Below are positions 16,712 through 25,715 of a stretch of DNA of 64,000 bases, in pieces. The stretch spans positions 1 to 64,000 of the forward strand of contig CANGYQ010000019.1 in assembly GCA_947458745.1 (NCBI GenBank), written 5' to 3'. Source of the stretch: Bryobacteraceae bacterium (GTDB lineage Bacteria > Acidobacteriota > Terriglobia > Bryobacterales > Bryobacteraceae). The notes below the pieces were generated by a model. That model had not been told where the DNA came from. It was given only the letters and a program-made list of their open reading frames with translations, and made no database searches. How positions within the stretch are numbered: position 1 is the first letter of the stretch; the number at the start of each line of letters is the position of its first letter. The position numbers were made by a program, and so were the translations under genes.

Positions 16712-19504
16712 ATGAGCGTACTCGGAGTTGCGGCCACCTCGCTCATCGTTCTGTCCAGCCTGCCGGGGCCTCAAGCCCCTGCCCGAACCTCCACCGCTCC
16801 AAGACCAGCCGAGATGCAGAAGGCCATCGAAGAGTTCCGTGTGCAGAGCCGTCGCCTGGGCCTGGTGGAAGGTGTGGCCGCGCAGGTCACCTCTGGCAGC
16901 AGCCGCAAGTCGCGCTGGCATGGGCGGCTGTTTGAGAACTTCCGCAATGACTTTTTGGACGCCGTGCCGCACGAAGTAGCGCAGCGCGGTGGCAAAAAGA
17001 ACATCTTGCGGCGGAACCAATTTGGGGTCAACTTGAGCGGCCCGGTGTTGATTCCCAAGTTGTTTGACGGCAGCCGGACCACGTTCTTCAGCCTCACCTA
17101 TGAGGGCATGCGCGAGAAGACCGGACGGTCTTCGCTGAACACCATCCCCACGCTCGCTGAGCGTACCGGCGATTGGTCCAGCGTGGTGGACCCGGCGGGT
17201 GAGCCGCTGCCAATCTTCGACCCGGCCTCGACGGCGCTGAACCCGGCCTTCGATGCGGCACAGCCGGTCACCGCGAGTAACCTGCAGTATCAGCGCAGTC
17301 CGTTTCCCGGCAACATCATGCCCGCCGCTCGCTTGAACCCCACGGCCCGCGCCGCCGCGCAGCTTTATCCGGTGCCCAACTCCGACGCCGGACCGTTCTT
17401 CCGGAACAACTATTTCGTCTTCACGCCGGAGGTGAACAGCGCCAACGGCTTCATCGGACGTCTGGACCATACGCTGAATGAGCGGCACCGGCTGGGTGGC
17501 TCGTTGAACTATTCCAAAGGCCTGGATGGCGCGGCGCCGGTGTTTGCTAACGCGGCCAATCCGGGGCCCGTCGTGCGGGACCGCCAGAGCCAGCGCGCGG
17601 GTGTGGAGCACACCTTCACCATCTCCCCGCAGCAGTTGAACAGCTTCAGCATTGATGTCTCCAGCGACCGGATCGTCAACTTGCCGGAGAGGTTGAATGG
17701 ACGGGTGTTCCCCAACTACAAGATGGGCGCCTATCTGCCCATGGGCCGGGCCAACGGCGAACTGCGCAGTGCCCGGCAAGTCTTTTCGATTGCGGAAGGC
17801 TACTCGACGCGGTGGCGGCAGCACCGCTTGCGGATGGCGGCCCGTTGGTTCCGGGACCAAGTGAACATCTTTTCGCCCACCTACGGTGAGGGCAGCTACC
17901 GCTTTGGACCGGGCCTGACCAGCCTGCCGGGCATCAACAATACGGGTCACGCCTTCTCAAGCTTTCTGCTGGGCCAAGCCGAGTTTGCCGAGCAGAGCAT
18001 CGTCCTCAGCCCCAGCTACTTCCGCCGCAGCCGTTACTCACTGGCGCTCAGCGATCAGTGGGAGGTCTTCAAGGGCCTGGTGTTGAGTCTCTCCGTGGGT
18101 CTCGAAATGAGTGGCGCGCGGCAGGAGAAGTACGACCGGCAATCCACCGTGGCTCTCGACGTCGTGAATCCGGAGAACGGCCGCCCGGGGGCACTGGTGG
18201 CGGCGGGCGTGGGGGGACAACGGCGCACCTTCCAGCCCTTCCTTTGCAAAGGTGAACCCAGCTTGGGCTTGGCGTGGAACCCGCTGGGTAGCACCCGGAC
18301 GGTGGTGCGGGCCAGCTATGGACGGTCCTATTCGGCCATTCCGGTTTATGCCTCACAATGGGGCACGCAAGCGTTCAACGGCAACCCGGCGTGGGTGTCC
18401 AGCAATCCGCAACTGGAGCCGGCGGTCATCTTGGCCGCATCGGCCCCAGCGGGTGGGCGGACGTTCCCTGATCTGCGGCTGGAGTCGGCCAACAACACGA
18501 TAGCCGACCTGGTGGAGAGCACGGGGCGGCAACCGACGTATCAATCGTTCGGCCTATCGCTGGAACGGGAGTTGCCCAACTCGCTGTTGCTGACGGCGGG
18601 GTTGGGGCACGCGCACGGGCGGAATCTGCTGTTGGGCAACACGGCCTCGAACCCCAACGCCATTCCCCTGACTGCGCTTGAGTACCGGGATCAGTTGAAT
18701 GATGAAGGGTTCAACCGCGCGCTGCGGCCCTATCCGCAGTATCAGCGCTTCAACGTGTTCAGCTCCTGGCCGGAGGGCCGGTACCAACGCGATGCCGGGT
18801 ATTTGCGGCTGGAGAAGCGGTCTTCCGCGGGCTTGGTGCTGTCTACCACCTATGAGGTGTCCAAGCAGATCGACAACTATTCCGGTCCCTATGGCATCCA
18901 GGACTATTACAACCGCGCCAATGAATGGTCGCTGACGTCGAGCAATAATCCGCAGCGGCTTACTCTGACTTACAGCTACGAGATTCCGATGGGCCCCAAC
19001 CGGCTGCTGTTTCCCGTGACCGACTGGCGGCGGTACCTAGTGGAGGGCTGGTCGATCAGCGGGGTCAGCACCATCGTCAGCGGCTTGCCGCTGGCCCTGC
19101 GGCCGCAGTTCAACAATACCGGCCGCGTGGTGGATACGCTCTACGTTGACGTGGTGCCGGGCGTGGACCCCCATGTGGCGGACCAGACGCCGGACCGCTG
19201 GTTCAACCCTGATGCCTTTGCGCAACCGGCCGATTTCACCGTGGGCGATGCCGCCCGCACGCATCCCTCGCTGCGCGGACCGGGGGCGCAGAATCATGAT
19301 CTTTCCCTAAGCAAGCGGATTTCGCTTTCGATCGAGAAGAGCGTCGAGTTCAGCATGGTGGGTTTGAACTTCATCAACCACGCCAACTGGGCCGACCCGG
19401 ATACGATGATCGGCACGCCGGCGGCCCCCAACGTGAATGCGGGCCGCATCATCGGCTCGCGCGGCGGACGGGTAATCCAGCTGGGTTTGAGGTATAGCTT
19501 CTGA
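16712..19504 (+). CDS. Oar-like outer-membrane barrel lacking regulatory and plug domains
   Basis: A 930-residue protein with a short N-terminal hydrophobic segment (VLGVAATSLIVLSSL). It then enters at once the barrel part of acidobacterial TonB-dependent receptors: FENFRNDFLDA, RRNQFGVNLSGPV, TTFFSLTYEGMREK, and later many aromatic strands, ending GLRYSF with a terminal Phe as outer-membrane proteins do. The carboxypeptidase-like domain and plug seen in the receptor at 30998 are missing. Its TGA overlaps the ATG of the VWFA gene by one base, so it heads a three-gene unit. It may be a plugless channel or a structural barrel. Confidence 0.75.
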   Translation: MSVLGVAATSLIVLSSLPGPQAPARTSTAPRPAEMQKAIEEFRVQSRRLGLVEGVAAQVTSGSSRKSRWHGRLFENFRNDFLDAVPHEVAQRGGKKNILRRNQFGVNLSGPVLIPKLFDGSRTTFFSLTYEGMREKTGRSSLNTIPTLAERTGDWSSVVDPAGEPLPIFDPASTALNPAFDAAQPVTASNLQYQRSPFPGNIMPAARLNPTARAAAQLYPVPNSDAGPFFRNNYFVFTPEVNSANGFIGRLDHTLNERHRLGGSLNYSKGLDGAAPVFANAANPGPVVRDRQSQRAGVEHTFTISPQQLNSFSIDVSSDRIVNLPERLNGRVFPNYKMGAYLPMGRANGELRSARQVFSIAEGYSTRWRQHRLRMAARWFRDQVNIFSPTYGEGSYRFGPGLTSLPGINNTGHAFSSFLLGQAEFAEQSIVLSPSYFRRSRYSLALSDQWEVFKGLVLSLSVGLEMSGARQEKYDRQSTVALDVVNPENGRPGALVAAGVGGQRRTFQPFLCKGEPSLGLAWNPLGSTRTVVRASYGRSYSAIPVYASQWGTQAFNGNPAWVSSNPQLEPAVILAASAPAGGRTFPDLRLESANNTIADLVESTGRQPTYQSFGLSLERELPNSLLLTAGLGHAHGRNLLLGNTASNPNAIPLTALEYRDQLNDEGFNRALRPYPQYQRFNVFSSWPEGRYQRDAGYLRLEKRSSAGLVLSTTYEVSKQIDNYSGPYGIQDYYNRANEWSLTSSNNPQRLTLTYSYEIPMGPNRLLFPVTDWRRYLVEGWSISGVSTIVSGLPLALRPQFNNTGRVVDTLYVDVVPGVDPHVADQTPDRWFNPDAFAQPADFTVGDAARTHPSLRGPGAQNHDLSLSKRISLSIEKSVEFSMVGLNFINHANWADPDTMIGTPAAPNVNAGRIIGSRGGRVIQLGLRYSF

Positions 19505-20448
19505 TGCGCTTGATCGGCGTCATTGCCGGAATGCTAGTCGGTGGCGGGCTGTGGGCCGCGCCGCCAGAGGTGCGCCCGGTGCGGTTGCGGGTGCCGTTCC
19601 GGGCTCCGGGTGAATTGCTGGCCGCCGGCGACGTGGCGGTGAAGCTGAACGGCGTGGCCGGCCGGGTGTCACGCCTGATGCGTCCGGGCGATGACCTGCT
19701 GGTGTTGATCGGCGTGGACTTCTCCGGTGACTTGACATTGATCGACCCTGCCCGCGAGACGTTGCTGAAGCAGTTGGAGACACTGCCACCCACGGTGCGG
19801 GTGGGTCTGTTGCGCGCTGGCGATGAGCTGCGTGTGATGGAAGAGCCTTCGGCTTCGCGCGAAGCCCTGGCGGCGGCGTTGCAGGCGCTGACGGTGAGCG
19901 CGCGACCGGGGCTGTTGAACTCACTCGAGGCGACGCAGCAGCTGGCCGACGCGATTGCGGCCAAGGCGCAAGTGCGCGTGGCGACGCTGTGGATCAGTGA
20001 CAGCAACGTGGCCCGCTATCGGGAGGACTATACGAACCCGGTCGTCAACTCAAGCGACGGTGGCGACATGAGCCGCCGCTTTCCGGAAGGCCTCATCCAG
20101 GAGCGGATCCGCCAACTGACGGCGTCACTGAATCGCGGAGAGACGCCGGTTTCGCTGGTGCATTTGCAGTACCAGGGAGACCGGCTGAACACGGCCTATC
20201 AGACCGGCTTGAATGAGCTGATGCGGGCCAGCGGCGGCACCAGTGACTTCTGCCGCTCCGTGACCGAGATTCCGCCGGCGGTGGAGAAGGCAATTGGGCA
20301 GATCCTGATGCAGTACACAGCGGAAGTGGAGTTTGCTCCCACGAAGGCGAAGCAGTTGGATGTGGTGGTGGAGGCGGGGGACCGCGAGGTCCAATTCCGC
20401 ACGCGGCGCCGGTTGCCGGAGGCCGCGGCCAAAAGGAGTTCTGAGTGA
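19504..20448 (+). CDS. VWFA-related acidobacterial protein (TIGR03436-like)
   Basis: A 314-residue secreted protein with signal peptide MRLIGVIAGMLVGGGLWA. It has a VWA-like fold in which LVLIGVDFSGDLTL replaces the usual DxSxS metal site, so metal binding may be lost; YTAEVEFAPTK is a typical C-terminal segment. The TGATG junctions on both sides (one-base overlaps) tie it to the barrel upstream and the coiled-coil gene downstream. Its role is unknown. Confidence 0.7.
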   Translation: MRLIGVIAGMLVGGGLWAAPPEVRPVRLRVPFRAPGELLAAGDVAVKLNGVAGRVSRLMRPGDDLLVLIGVDFSGDLTLIDPARETLLKQLETLPPTVRVGLLRAGDELRVMEEPSASREALAAALQALTVSARPGLLNSLEATQQLADAIAAKAQVRVATLWISDSNVARYREDYTNPVVNSSDGGDMSRRFPEGLIQERIRQLTASLNRGETPVSLVHLQYQGDRLNTAYQTGLNELMRASGGTSDFCRSVTEIPPAVEKAIGQILMQYTAEVEFAPTKAKQLDVVVEAGDREVQFRTRRRLPEAAAKRSSE

Positions 20449-21287
20449 TGAGCCGGGCAGTCTGGGGATGGGGTGTCGGGGTGGTGGTGCTGGCGGCAGC
20501 GGGTGGGTTTTGGCTGTGGCAGTTCCAGGCCGGCCGACAGGCAGAGGCGGCCGAGCTGCAGCGCCTGCGCCAAGCTGAGCAGCAGTTGCAGCAGCGGTTG
20601 ACCGCCGCCGAGCAGCAGTTACGGGCCCTGGGCCAGCCCGTGCCGGGCCCGGGCAGCCCGCCGTCCAAGTCCGGCGCCGTGGCGGAGGCCGCTCTGGCCG
20701 CCGCGCGTCACCAGGTGGAGGAGCTTGCCTCTCAACTGCACACCAGGGAGGAACAGTTGCGTGCCAGCGAGGCAGCCCTGGGCGCACTCCAGGGCACGTC
20801 CAAGGAGTGGGAGCGGCGCGCGGAAGCCGCCGAAGCCCGTGTGCAGCAAGCCCAGGCCGCCGAGAGCGCCTTGAAGGAGAAGATCGACGAACTGGGCCGC
20901 CAACTGGCCGCGCTGCAGAAGTCCACCGAAGGCAAGGATGCGCGGCTGGCTGCGCTGGAAGCCGCGCAGAAAGCGGCTGCGGCCAAGGTGGAGGAAGCCA
21001 GCCGCAATGGAGCCAAGTGGCGCAAGCTGGCCGACGATCTGGAAGACGTCGCCCGCCGCCGGGAGACATTGATGACGAATCTGGCTACGCGCTATCGCGA
21101 GGCCTCGGACACCTTGCGCGCCCTCTCCCTGCAGCTGGAGAACCGGGGCGCGGGCGCCGCTTCAGGCCCCAACGATCTCTCCCGTATCCAGAACGCCGTC
21201 ACGCTGGCCGAAGAAGACCTGCGGCAATTGAGAACCCTCACCACGCGGGCGCGGCAACTGCAGAAGGATTTGGCTGCGGCCAAGTAA
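20448..21287 (+). CDS. Membrane-anchored coiled-coil protein
   Basis: About 279 residues from the ATG at 20448. One membrane segment (GVGVVVLAAAGGFWLWQF) is followed by about 230 residues of Ala/Glu/Gln/Arg-rich heptads (AEAAELQRLRQAEQQLQQ and onward), a long coiled coil projecting into the periplasm. Third gene of the barrel-VWFA unit. A spacer or scaffold role between membranes is a reasonable guess, not shown. Confidence 0.7.
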   Translation: MSRAVWGWGVGVVVLAAAGGFWLWQFQAGRQAEAAELQRLRQAEQQLQQRLTAAEQQLRALGQPVPGPGSPPSKSGAVAEAALAAARHQVEELASQLHTREEQLRASEAALGALQGTSKEWERRAEAAEARVQQAQAAESALKEKIDELGRQLAALQKSTEGKDARLAALEAAQKAAAAKVEEASRNGAKWRKLADDLEDVARRRETLMTNLATRYREASDTLRALSLQLENRGAGAASGPNDLSRIQNAVTLAEEDLRQLRTLTTRARQLQKDLAAAK

Positions 21288-21307
21288 GCGCCGGAGCCGG
21301 TGGCGAC

Positions 21308-22507
21308 TTAATCCCGCAGCGGCGTTTCGCGGTAGGCCCACTTGAGCAGTGGTGGCGCTACCACGGTAGTCATCACCGACATGAAGACAACGGCGGCATA
21401 GATGGGCTGCGGGATGACGCCGAAGGAGAGGCCGATTTGGGCGACGACCATGCCGACTTCGCCGCGCGGGATCATGCCGATGCCGACTTTGACGGCGTCG
21501 CGGCGGCCGAGCCTCCAGGCACCCAGGCCGGAGCCGAAGAACTTGGAGAGCACGGCGGCGACGAAGATGGCGAGGGCGGGGACCAGGGCGACGGGGTCCA
21601 GGAAGACCTTGGGGTCCAGTTGCAGGCCGATGTTGACGAGGAAGAAGGGGACCAGCAGTTCGGCGGCACCGCTTGTTAGTTCATGCACGCGCTTGTCGGC
21701 GCTTTCACCCAGCGTCATGCCGGCTAGAAACGCGCCGACAATGGCCGCGACGCCGGCGTACACGGCCATCACGCTCAAGCCAAACAGCAGCACCAGGGCC
21801 AGCACGAAATCGGCCTCGGCAATCCGCAGATGGCCCTTCACCCAGGGCAGGAATCGCGTGGCGGTGCCGACGCCCCAGAAGACGATCAGGAGCACGAAGC
21901 CGATGGCCAGCGCGGCGGTGAGGCTCAACTGCAGAAAGTCGATGCCGCCTTTGGCCAAGCTGGAAACCACGGCCAGGATCAAGAGCCCCAGCACGTCATC
22001 AATCACGGCCGCCACCAGAATGATGCGGCTGGCCCGATGGTTCAACAAACCGCGTTGGGTGAGCACCTGGGCGGTGATGCCGACGCTGGTGGCCACCATG
22101 GCCGCACCCACGAAGATGGCTTCGATCTGGGGGTGGCCCAACTGGGAAACGATCAGGTAACCCGCGATGAAGGGCAGCATGACGCCCCCGATGGCGGCCA
22201 GCAGGGCTACGCCGCCCACGCGGACCAGTTCTGAGGCGCGCACCTCCAGGCCGACGCGGAACAGCAGGAACATCACGCCCAGATCGGCGAGTGAATGGAT
22301 CAGTTCGCCGGGTTGAATCCAGTTGAGCAGGCCGGGGCCGATCAACATGCCGGCGATGATTTCGCCCGCAATGGCCGGGGCGCGCAGCCGCTCACTGATC
22401 TCGCCGCAGAGCTTGGCCAGGCCGAAGACGATCAGCATCTGGAGCGGGAGATTAGACACGCTGGCGCTGCCGGTAAACAGTGCGATCCAGGGGGTCAGGT
22501 CGAGCAT
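21308..22507 (-). CDS. Kef-type Na+/H+ or K+/H+ antiporter (CPA2 family)
   Basis: A 399-residue integral membrane protein with 11-12 predicted segments. The CPA2 signature EIIAGMLIGPGLL is near residue 48, and the paired acidic region is in ILVAAVIDDVLGLLIL. There is no C-terminal TrkA-N/RCK domain, so it is the short form. It exchanges cations for protons across the inner membrane. It converges with the coiled-coil gene. Confidence 0.88.
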   Translation of the reverse strand: MLDLTPWIALFTGSASVSNLPLQMLIVFGLAKLCGEISERLRAPAIAGEIIAGMLIGPGLLNWIQPGELIHSLADLGVMFLLFRVGLEVRASELVRVGGVALLAAIGGVMLPFIAGYLIVSQLGHPQIEAIFVGAAMVATSVGITAQVLTQRGLLNHRASRIILVAAVIDDVLGLLILAVVSSLAKGGIDFLQLSLTAALAIGFVLLIVFWGVGTATRFLPWVKGHLRIAEADFVLALVLLFGLSVMAVYAGVAAIVGAFLAGMTLGESADKRVHELTSGAAELLVPFFLVNIGLQLDPKVFLDPVALVPALAIFVAAVLSKFFGSGLGAWRLGRRDAVKVGIGMIPRGEVGMVVAQIGLSFGVIPQPIYAAVVFMSVMTTVVAPPLLKWAYRETPLRD

Positions 22508-22608
22508 CAGTAACCCTCAGCGTAGCATCCGGCATGGTGCAATCCGCTACAATTCGAAGCGTGGCCCGCCGCCGTGGAGTGAGTTCTCACGGGTTCTGAG
22601 TGGAACTA

Positions 22609-25119
22609 ATGGGCGTCCGCCTCCTACCCGAGAAGTCCTCCGTGCCGAGGCCCAGGCTGCACCAGTTTCCTGGTGGGCAAGAAAGCGTTTTGACGACGGA
22701 GAGATCCGAATTGTCCCGTATCGACAGTGAAGAAGCATTGCCCGACGGCCTGGCTGGCCGCGCCGCCCGCGTAGAGAACGTGGTGGTGGCGGCGGTGCGG
22801 GAGCACTTGTTGACGCCCTTCAATGGCCAGATTGCGGTTTTGGCGGTGGGCGGGTTTGGGCGGCGTGAACTGTTTCCGCACTCTGATGTGGATCTGCTGC
22901 TGTTGGTGGAATCCGCTGAGCAGGCGATGGAGCAGCGGGACGCGATCGCGCATTTCCTGCGGGAGCTTTGGGACAGCAACCTGGAACCCAGCCACTCCGT
23001 GCACACGGTGGAAGAATGCTGCCAGCTGGATGCCGCCAATGTAGAGCTGACCATCAGCCTGATCTCGCAGCGGCTGCTGTGCGGCAGTGAGGTGTTGCAT
23101 GGGCGTTTGGCTTCGCGGTTGCCGGAGTTTCTGCGGCTGCAGCGGCGCTCCGTCACGGCGCATCTGCTACGGCTGTCGGAGGTGCGCCACGCCAAGTTCC
23201 AGAGCACGATCTATCATCTGGAGCCCGACGTCAAGGATTCGCCGGGTGGCATCCGCGATCTGCACTTGATTGAATGGCTGGGCGGGCTGCGCGGGGCACC
23301 GTTTGAAGAGAGCCTGGAGGCACTGAAACCGGCGCGGACCTTTTTGGCAGACTTGCGCACTCGCCTCCACCAGCGCATCAAGCGGGACGACAACCGATTT
23401 ACCTATCACGCGCAGGACGAGCTGTTTGCAGACCCGGAAGGCGCGATGAGGGAGTATTACCGCCATGCGCGCCACGTCTACCGCGAAGTGAAGCGGGTGA
23501 TCGCGCAGTGTGATGAGCCGGGTAGTGGGATGCTGCGTTCGTTTCTCGATTGGCGCAGCCGGCTGTCGAATTCTGAATTCACGGTCAGCCGGGAACAGGT
23601 GCTGTTGCGGTCTCCGCAGATGCTGGCCAGTGATCCGAAGCTACCGATCCGGCTGATGCAGTTTGTGGCGCGGCACGGCTTTCAACTGGCGCCCGATACG
23701 GAGCGCCGGCTGATTGATCTGGTCCGCGGGGGAGGCACGATTCCGCAGTTTGGTTTATGGCGGGATCTACGGAATCTGTTGTCGTTGCCTTATGCGGCGC
23801 GGGCGCTGCGGGTGATGCATGAGACGGGTCTGCTGAAGGTGATTCTGCCGGAATGGTCGCGCATTGAATGTCTGGTGACGCGGGACTTTTACCATCGCTA
23901 CACGGTGGACGAACATACGCTGGTGACCATTGAGAGCCTGGAGCATCTGGCGGCCTCGAAAGAAGATGACCGCACGCGTTTCCGGGAGCTGCTGGCGGAG
24001 ACGCCGGACCTCTACTTGCTGCGCGTGGCGTTGCTGCTGCATGACATCGGCAAAGGCGGCGGCACGGGTGAGCATGCCACCGAATCGACGCGGATCGCGA
24101 CCGAAGTGTTGGCCCGTTTGGGAGCCGACGAAGTGGAGACCGCCACCGTGTTGTATCTGGTGGAGCAGCACATCGCACTGTCGATTCTGATGACCACCCG
24201 GGATCTACACGACCCGGAAGTGGCCCGGCAGGCCGCGCACGGTATTGGGGCGATCGAGCGGTTGCAGTTGCTGACGCTGCTGACATTCGCCGATATCAGC
24301 GGTGTCAACCCCACTGCCATGACGCCGTGGCGGATGGCGCAACTTTGGGGAGCCTATCGGGCGCTAAGTCAGGAACTGACGCGCGAACTGGACACGGATC
24401 GCATACTGCCGGAGCCTTCCGTCGATGCGGCCAAGGCCAGGTTTCTGGAAGGCTTCCCCACGCGCTACCTGCGGATGCATTCGGCCGCCGAGGTGGATGG
24501 GCACTGGGCGATGTTCTCCAGCCTGTCCGGTGACGGTGCAGCGGTGGATTTGGTGGCCTCCGGCGGCTACTGGCAGCTGACCGTCGTGAGCCGCGATCGC
24601 AAGGGACTGTTGGCGGATCTGGCCGGGACGCTGGCCAGTTTTGGCATGAACATCTTGAAGGCGGAGGCGCTGGGCAATGCCCACGGCGTGATTGTGGACA
24701 TGCTGCGCTTTGCGGACACGGGCCGCCGGTTGGAACTGAATCCGGAGGAAGTGCCGGACCTGCGGTTGTTGATCGAACGGGTGGTGCGGGGCGAAGAGTC
24801 GGTGGCCAAGCGGCTGAAAGGCCGTCCCGCGACGCAGCCTCCCAGCCGCCGGGTCCAGGTGCCGCCGTCGATCCGGTTTGATCCCGCCGCGTCTTCGCGG
24901 GCCACCTTGCTCGAAGTCGTGGCGCAGGACCGTCCCGGGTTGCTTTACGATTTGGCGCGCGCGATCTCGGAAGCTGGTTGCAACATCGAAGTAGTGCTGG
25001 TGAACACGGAGGCACACAAGGCGCTGGATGCCTTCTATCTGACGCATTCGGGCGGTGCCGTGCCGGCGGGCGTGCGGGACACGCTGCGGGAAAGCCTGCT
25101 GCGAATCCTGACGGTCTGA
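22609..25119 (+). CDS. glnD: [Protein-PII] uridylyltransferase/uridylyl-removing enzyme GlnD
   Basis: A full-length bifunctional nitrogen sensor (about 836 residues). It has a nucleotidyltransferase domain with GGFGRRELFPHSDVD, a central GlnD helical domain, an HD phosphohydrolase domain (TVDEHTL...HDIGKGG), and two C-terminal ACT domains starting at DRKGLLADLAGTL and DRPGLLYDLARAI that sense glutamine. It uridylylates PII under nitrogen limitation. A GTG at 22600 is an alternative start. TACAAT near 22547 could be its -10. No PII or amt gene is in the window. Confidence 0.95.
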   Translation: MGVRLLPEKSSVPRPRLHQFPGGQESVLTTERSELSRIDSEEALPDGLAGRAARVENVVVAAVREHLLTPFNGQIAVLAVGGFGRRELFPHSDVDLLLLVESAEQAMEQRDAIAHFLRELWDSNLEPSHSVHTVEECCQLDAANVELTISLISQRLLCGSEVLHGRLASRLPEFLRLQRRSVTAHLLRLSEVRHAKFQSTIYHLEPDVKDSPGGIRDLHLIEWLGGLRGAPFEESLEALKPARTFLADLRTRLHQRIKRDDNRFTYHAQDELFADPEGAMREYYRHARHVYREVKRVIAQCDEPGSGMLRSFLDWRSRLSNSEFTVSREQVLLRSPQMLASDPKLPIRLMQFVARHGFQLAPDTERRLIDLVRGGGTIPQFGLWRDLRNLLSLPYAARALRVMHETGLLKVILPEWSRIECLVTRDFYHRYTVDEHTLVTIESLEHLAASKEDDRTRFRELLAETPDLYLLRVALLLHDIGKGGGTGEHATESTRIATEVLARLGADEVETATVLYLVEQHIALSILMTTRDLHDPEVARQAAHGIGAIERLQLLTLLTFADISGVNPTAMTPWRMAQLWGAYRALSQELTRELDTDRILPEPSVDAAKARFLEGFPTRYLRMHSAAEVDGHWAMFSSLSGDGAAVDLVASGGYWQLTVVSRDRKGLLADLAGTLASFGMNILKAEALGNAHGVIVDMLRFADTGRRLELNPEEVPDLRLLIERVVRGEESVAKRLKGRPATQPPSRRVQVPPSIRFDPAASSRATLLEVVAQDRPGLLYDLARAISEAGCNIEVVLVNTEAHKALDAFYLTHSGGAVPAGVRDTLRESLLRILTV

Positions 25120-25188
25120 TCGATATGGAAGGGATTCCGCATTATTTGTGATGACATGTATTTTCTCTGGTCAAGCCGGGCTGCCCGG

Positions 25189-25194
25189 TATAAT
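25189..25194 (+). promoter_or_regulatory. -10 box of the Rieske-cytochrome b operon
   Basis: A perfect TATAAT sits 11 bp before the ATG at 25206. The expected start of transcription is about 25201, giving a leader of only about five bases. No Shine-Dalgarno precedes the ATG. The -35 is weak. Confidence 0.6.
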
Positions 25195-25205
25195 ATAAAC
25201 GCACA

Positions 25206-25715
25206 ATGCTTCAAGGACCGGACCGGAGAAACTTCCTGGTGCTGGCCATCCAGGGTCTAGGCGCAGTGATCGCCGGCGCCCTGGGTTTGCCGGCGCTCTC
25301 ATATTTGTTTGCGCCCCCCAAAGCCAAGAACGACGTGGCTTGGATTGAAGTGGCCGATCTGGCCAAGCTTCCGGCGGGTGAGCCCGCTGAGATCATCTTT
25401 TCCCACAAGCGCGTTGATGGCTGGAAGGTAGTGACCGAGAAGACGTCGGCTTGGGTCGTCAAGACGGGTGAGACGGAGGCGTTTGCCTTGGCCCCGGCGT
25501 GCACGCATCTGGGTTGTGCCTACCACTGGAAGCACGATTCCAAGGAGTTTACTTGTCCCTGCCATGCCTCATCGTTCTCCATTGACGGCAAGGTGCAGGC
25601 CGGGCCGGCACCGCGGCCGCTGGACCGGTATGAGTCGCGGGTGGTGAACGGCAAGGTGCAGGTGGGGCGCGTGGTGGCCAGTGATGGTGCGGGCGCGGGC
25701 GGAGGGAAGGCCTGA
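25206..25715 (+). CDS. Rieske iron-sulfur protein of the bc-type complex
   Basis: A 169-residue protein with N-terminal membrane anchor and twin-arginine-like motif DRRNFLVLAI. The 2Fe-2S ligands are Cys99/His101 in CTHLGC and Cys117/His120 in CPCHASSF, with the disulfide Cys104-Cys119. It takes electrons from quinol. Its TGA overlaps the ATG of the cytochrome b gene by one base, so the two are co-translated. The first Met may be read from a nearly leaderless mRNA. Confidence 0.93.
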   Translation: MLQGPDRRNFLVLAIQGLGAVIAGALGLPALSYLFAPPKAKNDVAWIEVADLAKLPAGEPAEIIFSHKRVDGWKVVTEKTSAWVVKTGETEAFALAPACTHLGCAYHWKHDSKEFTCPCHASSFSIDGKVQAGPAPRPLDRYESRVVNGKVQVGRVVASDGAGAGGGKA

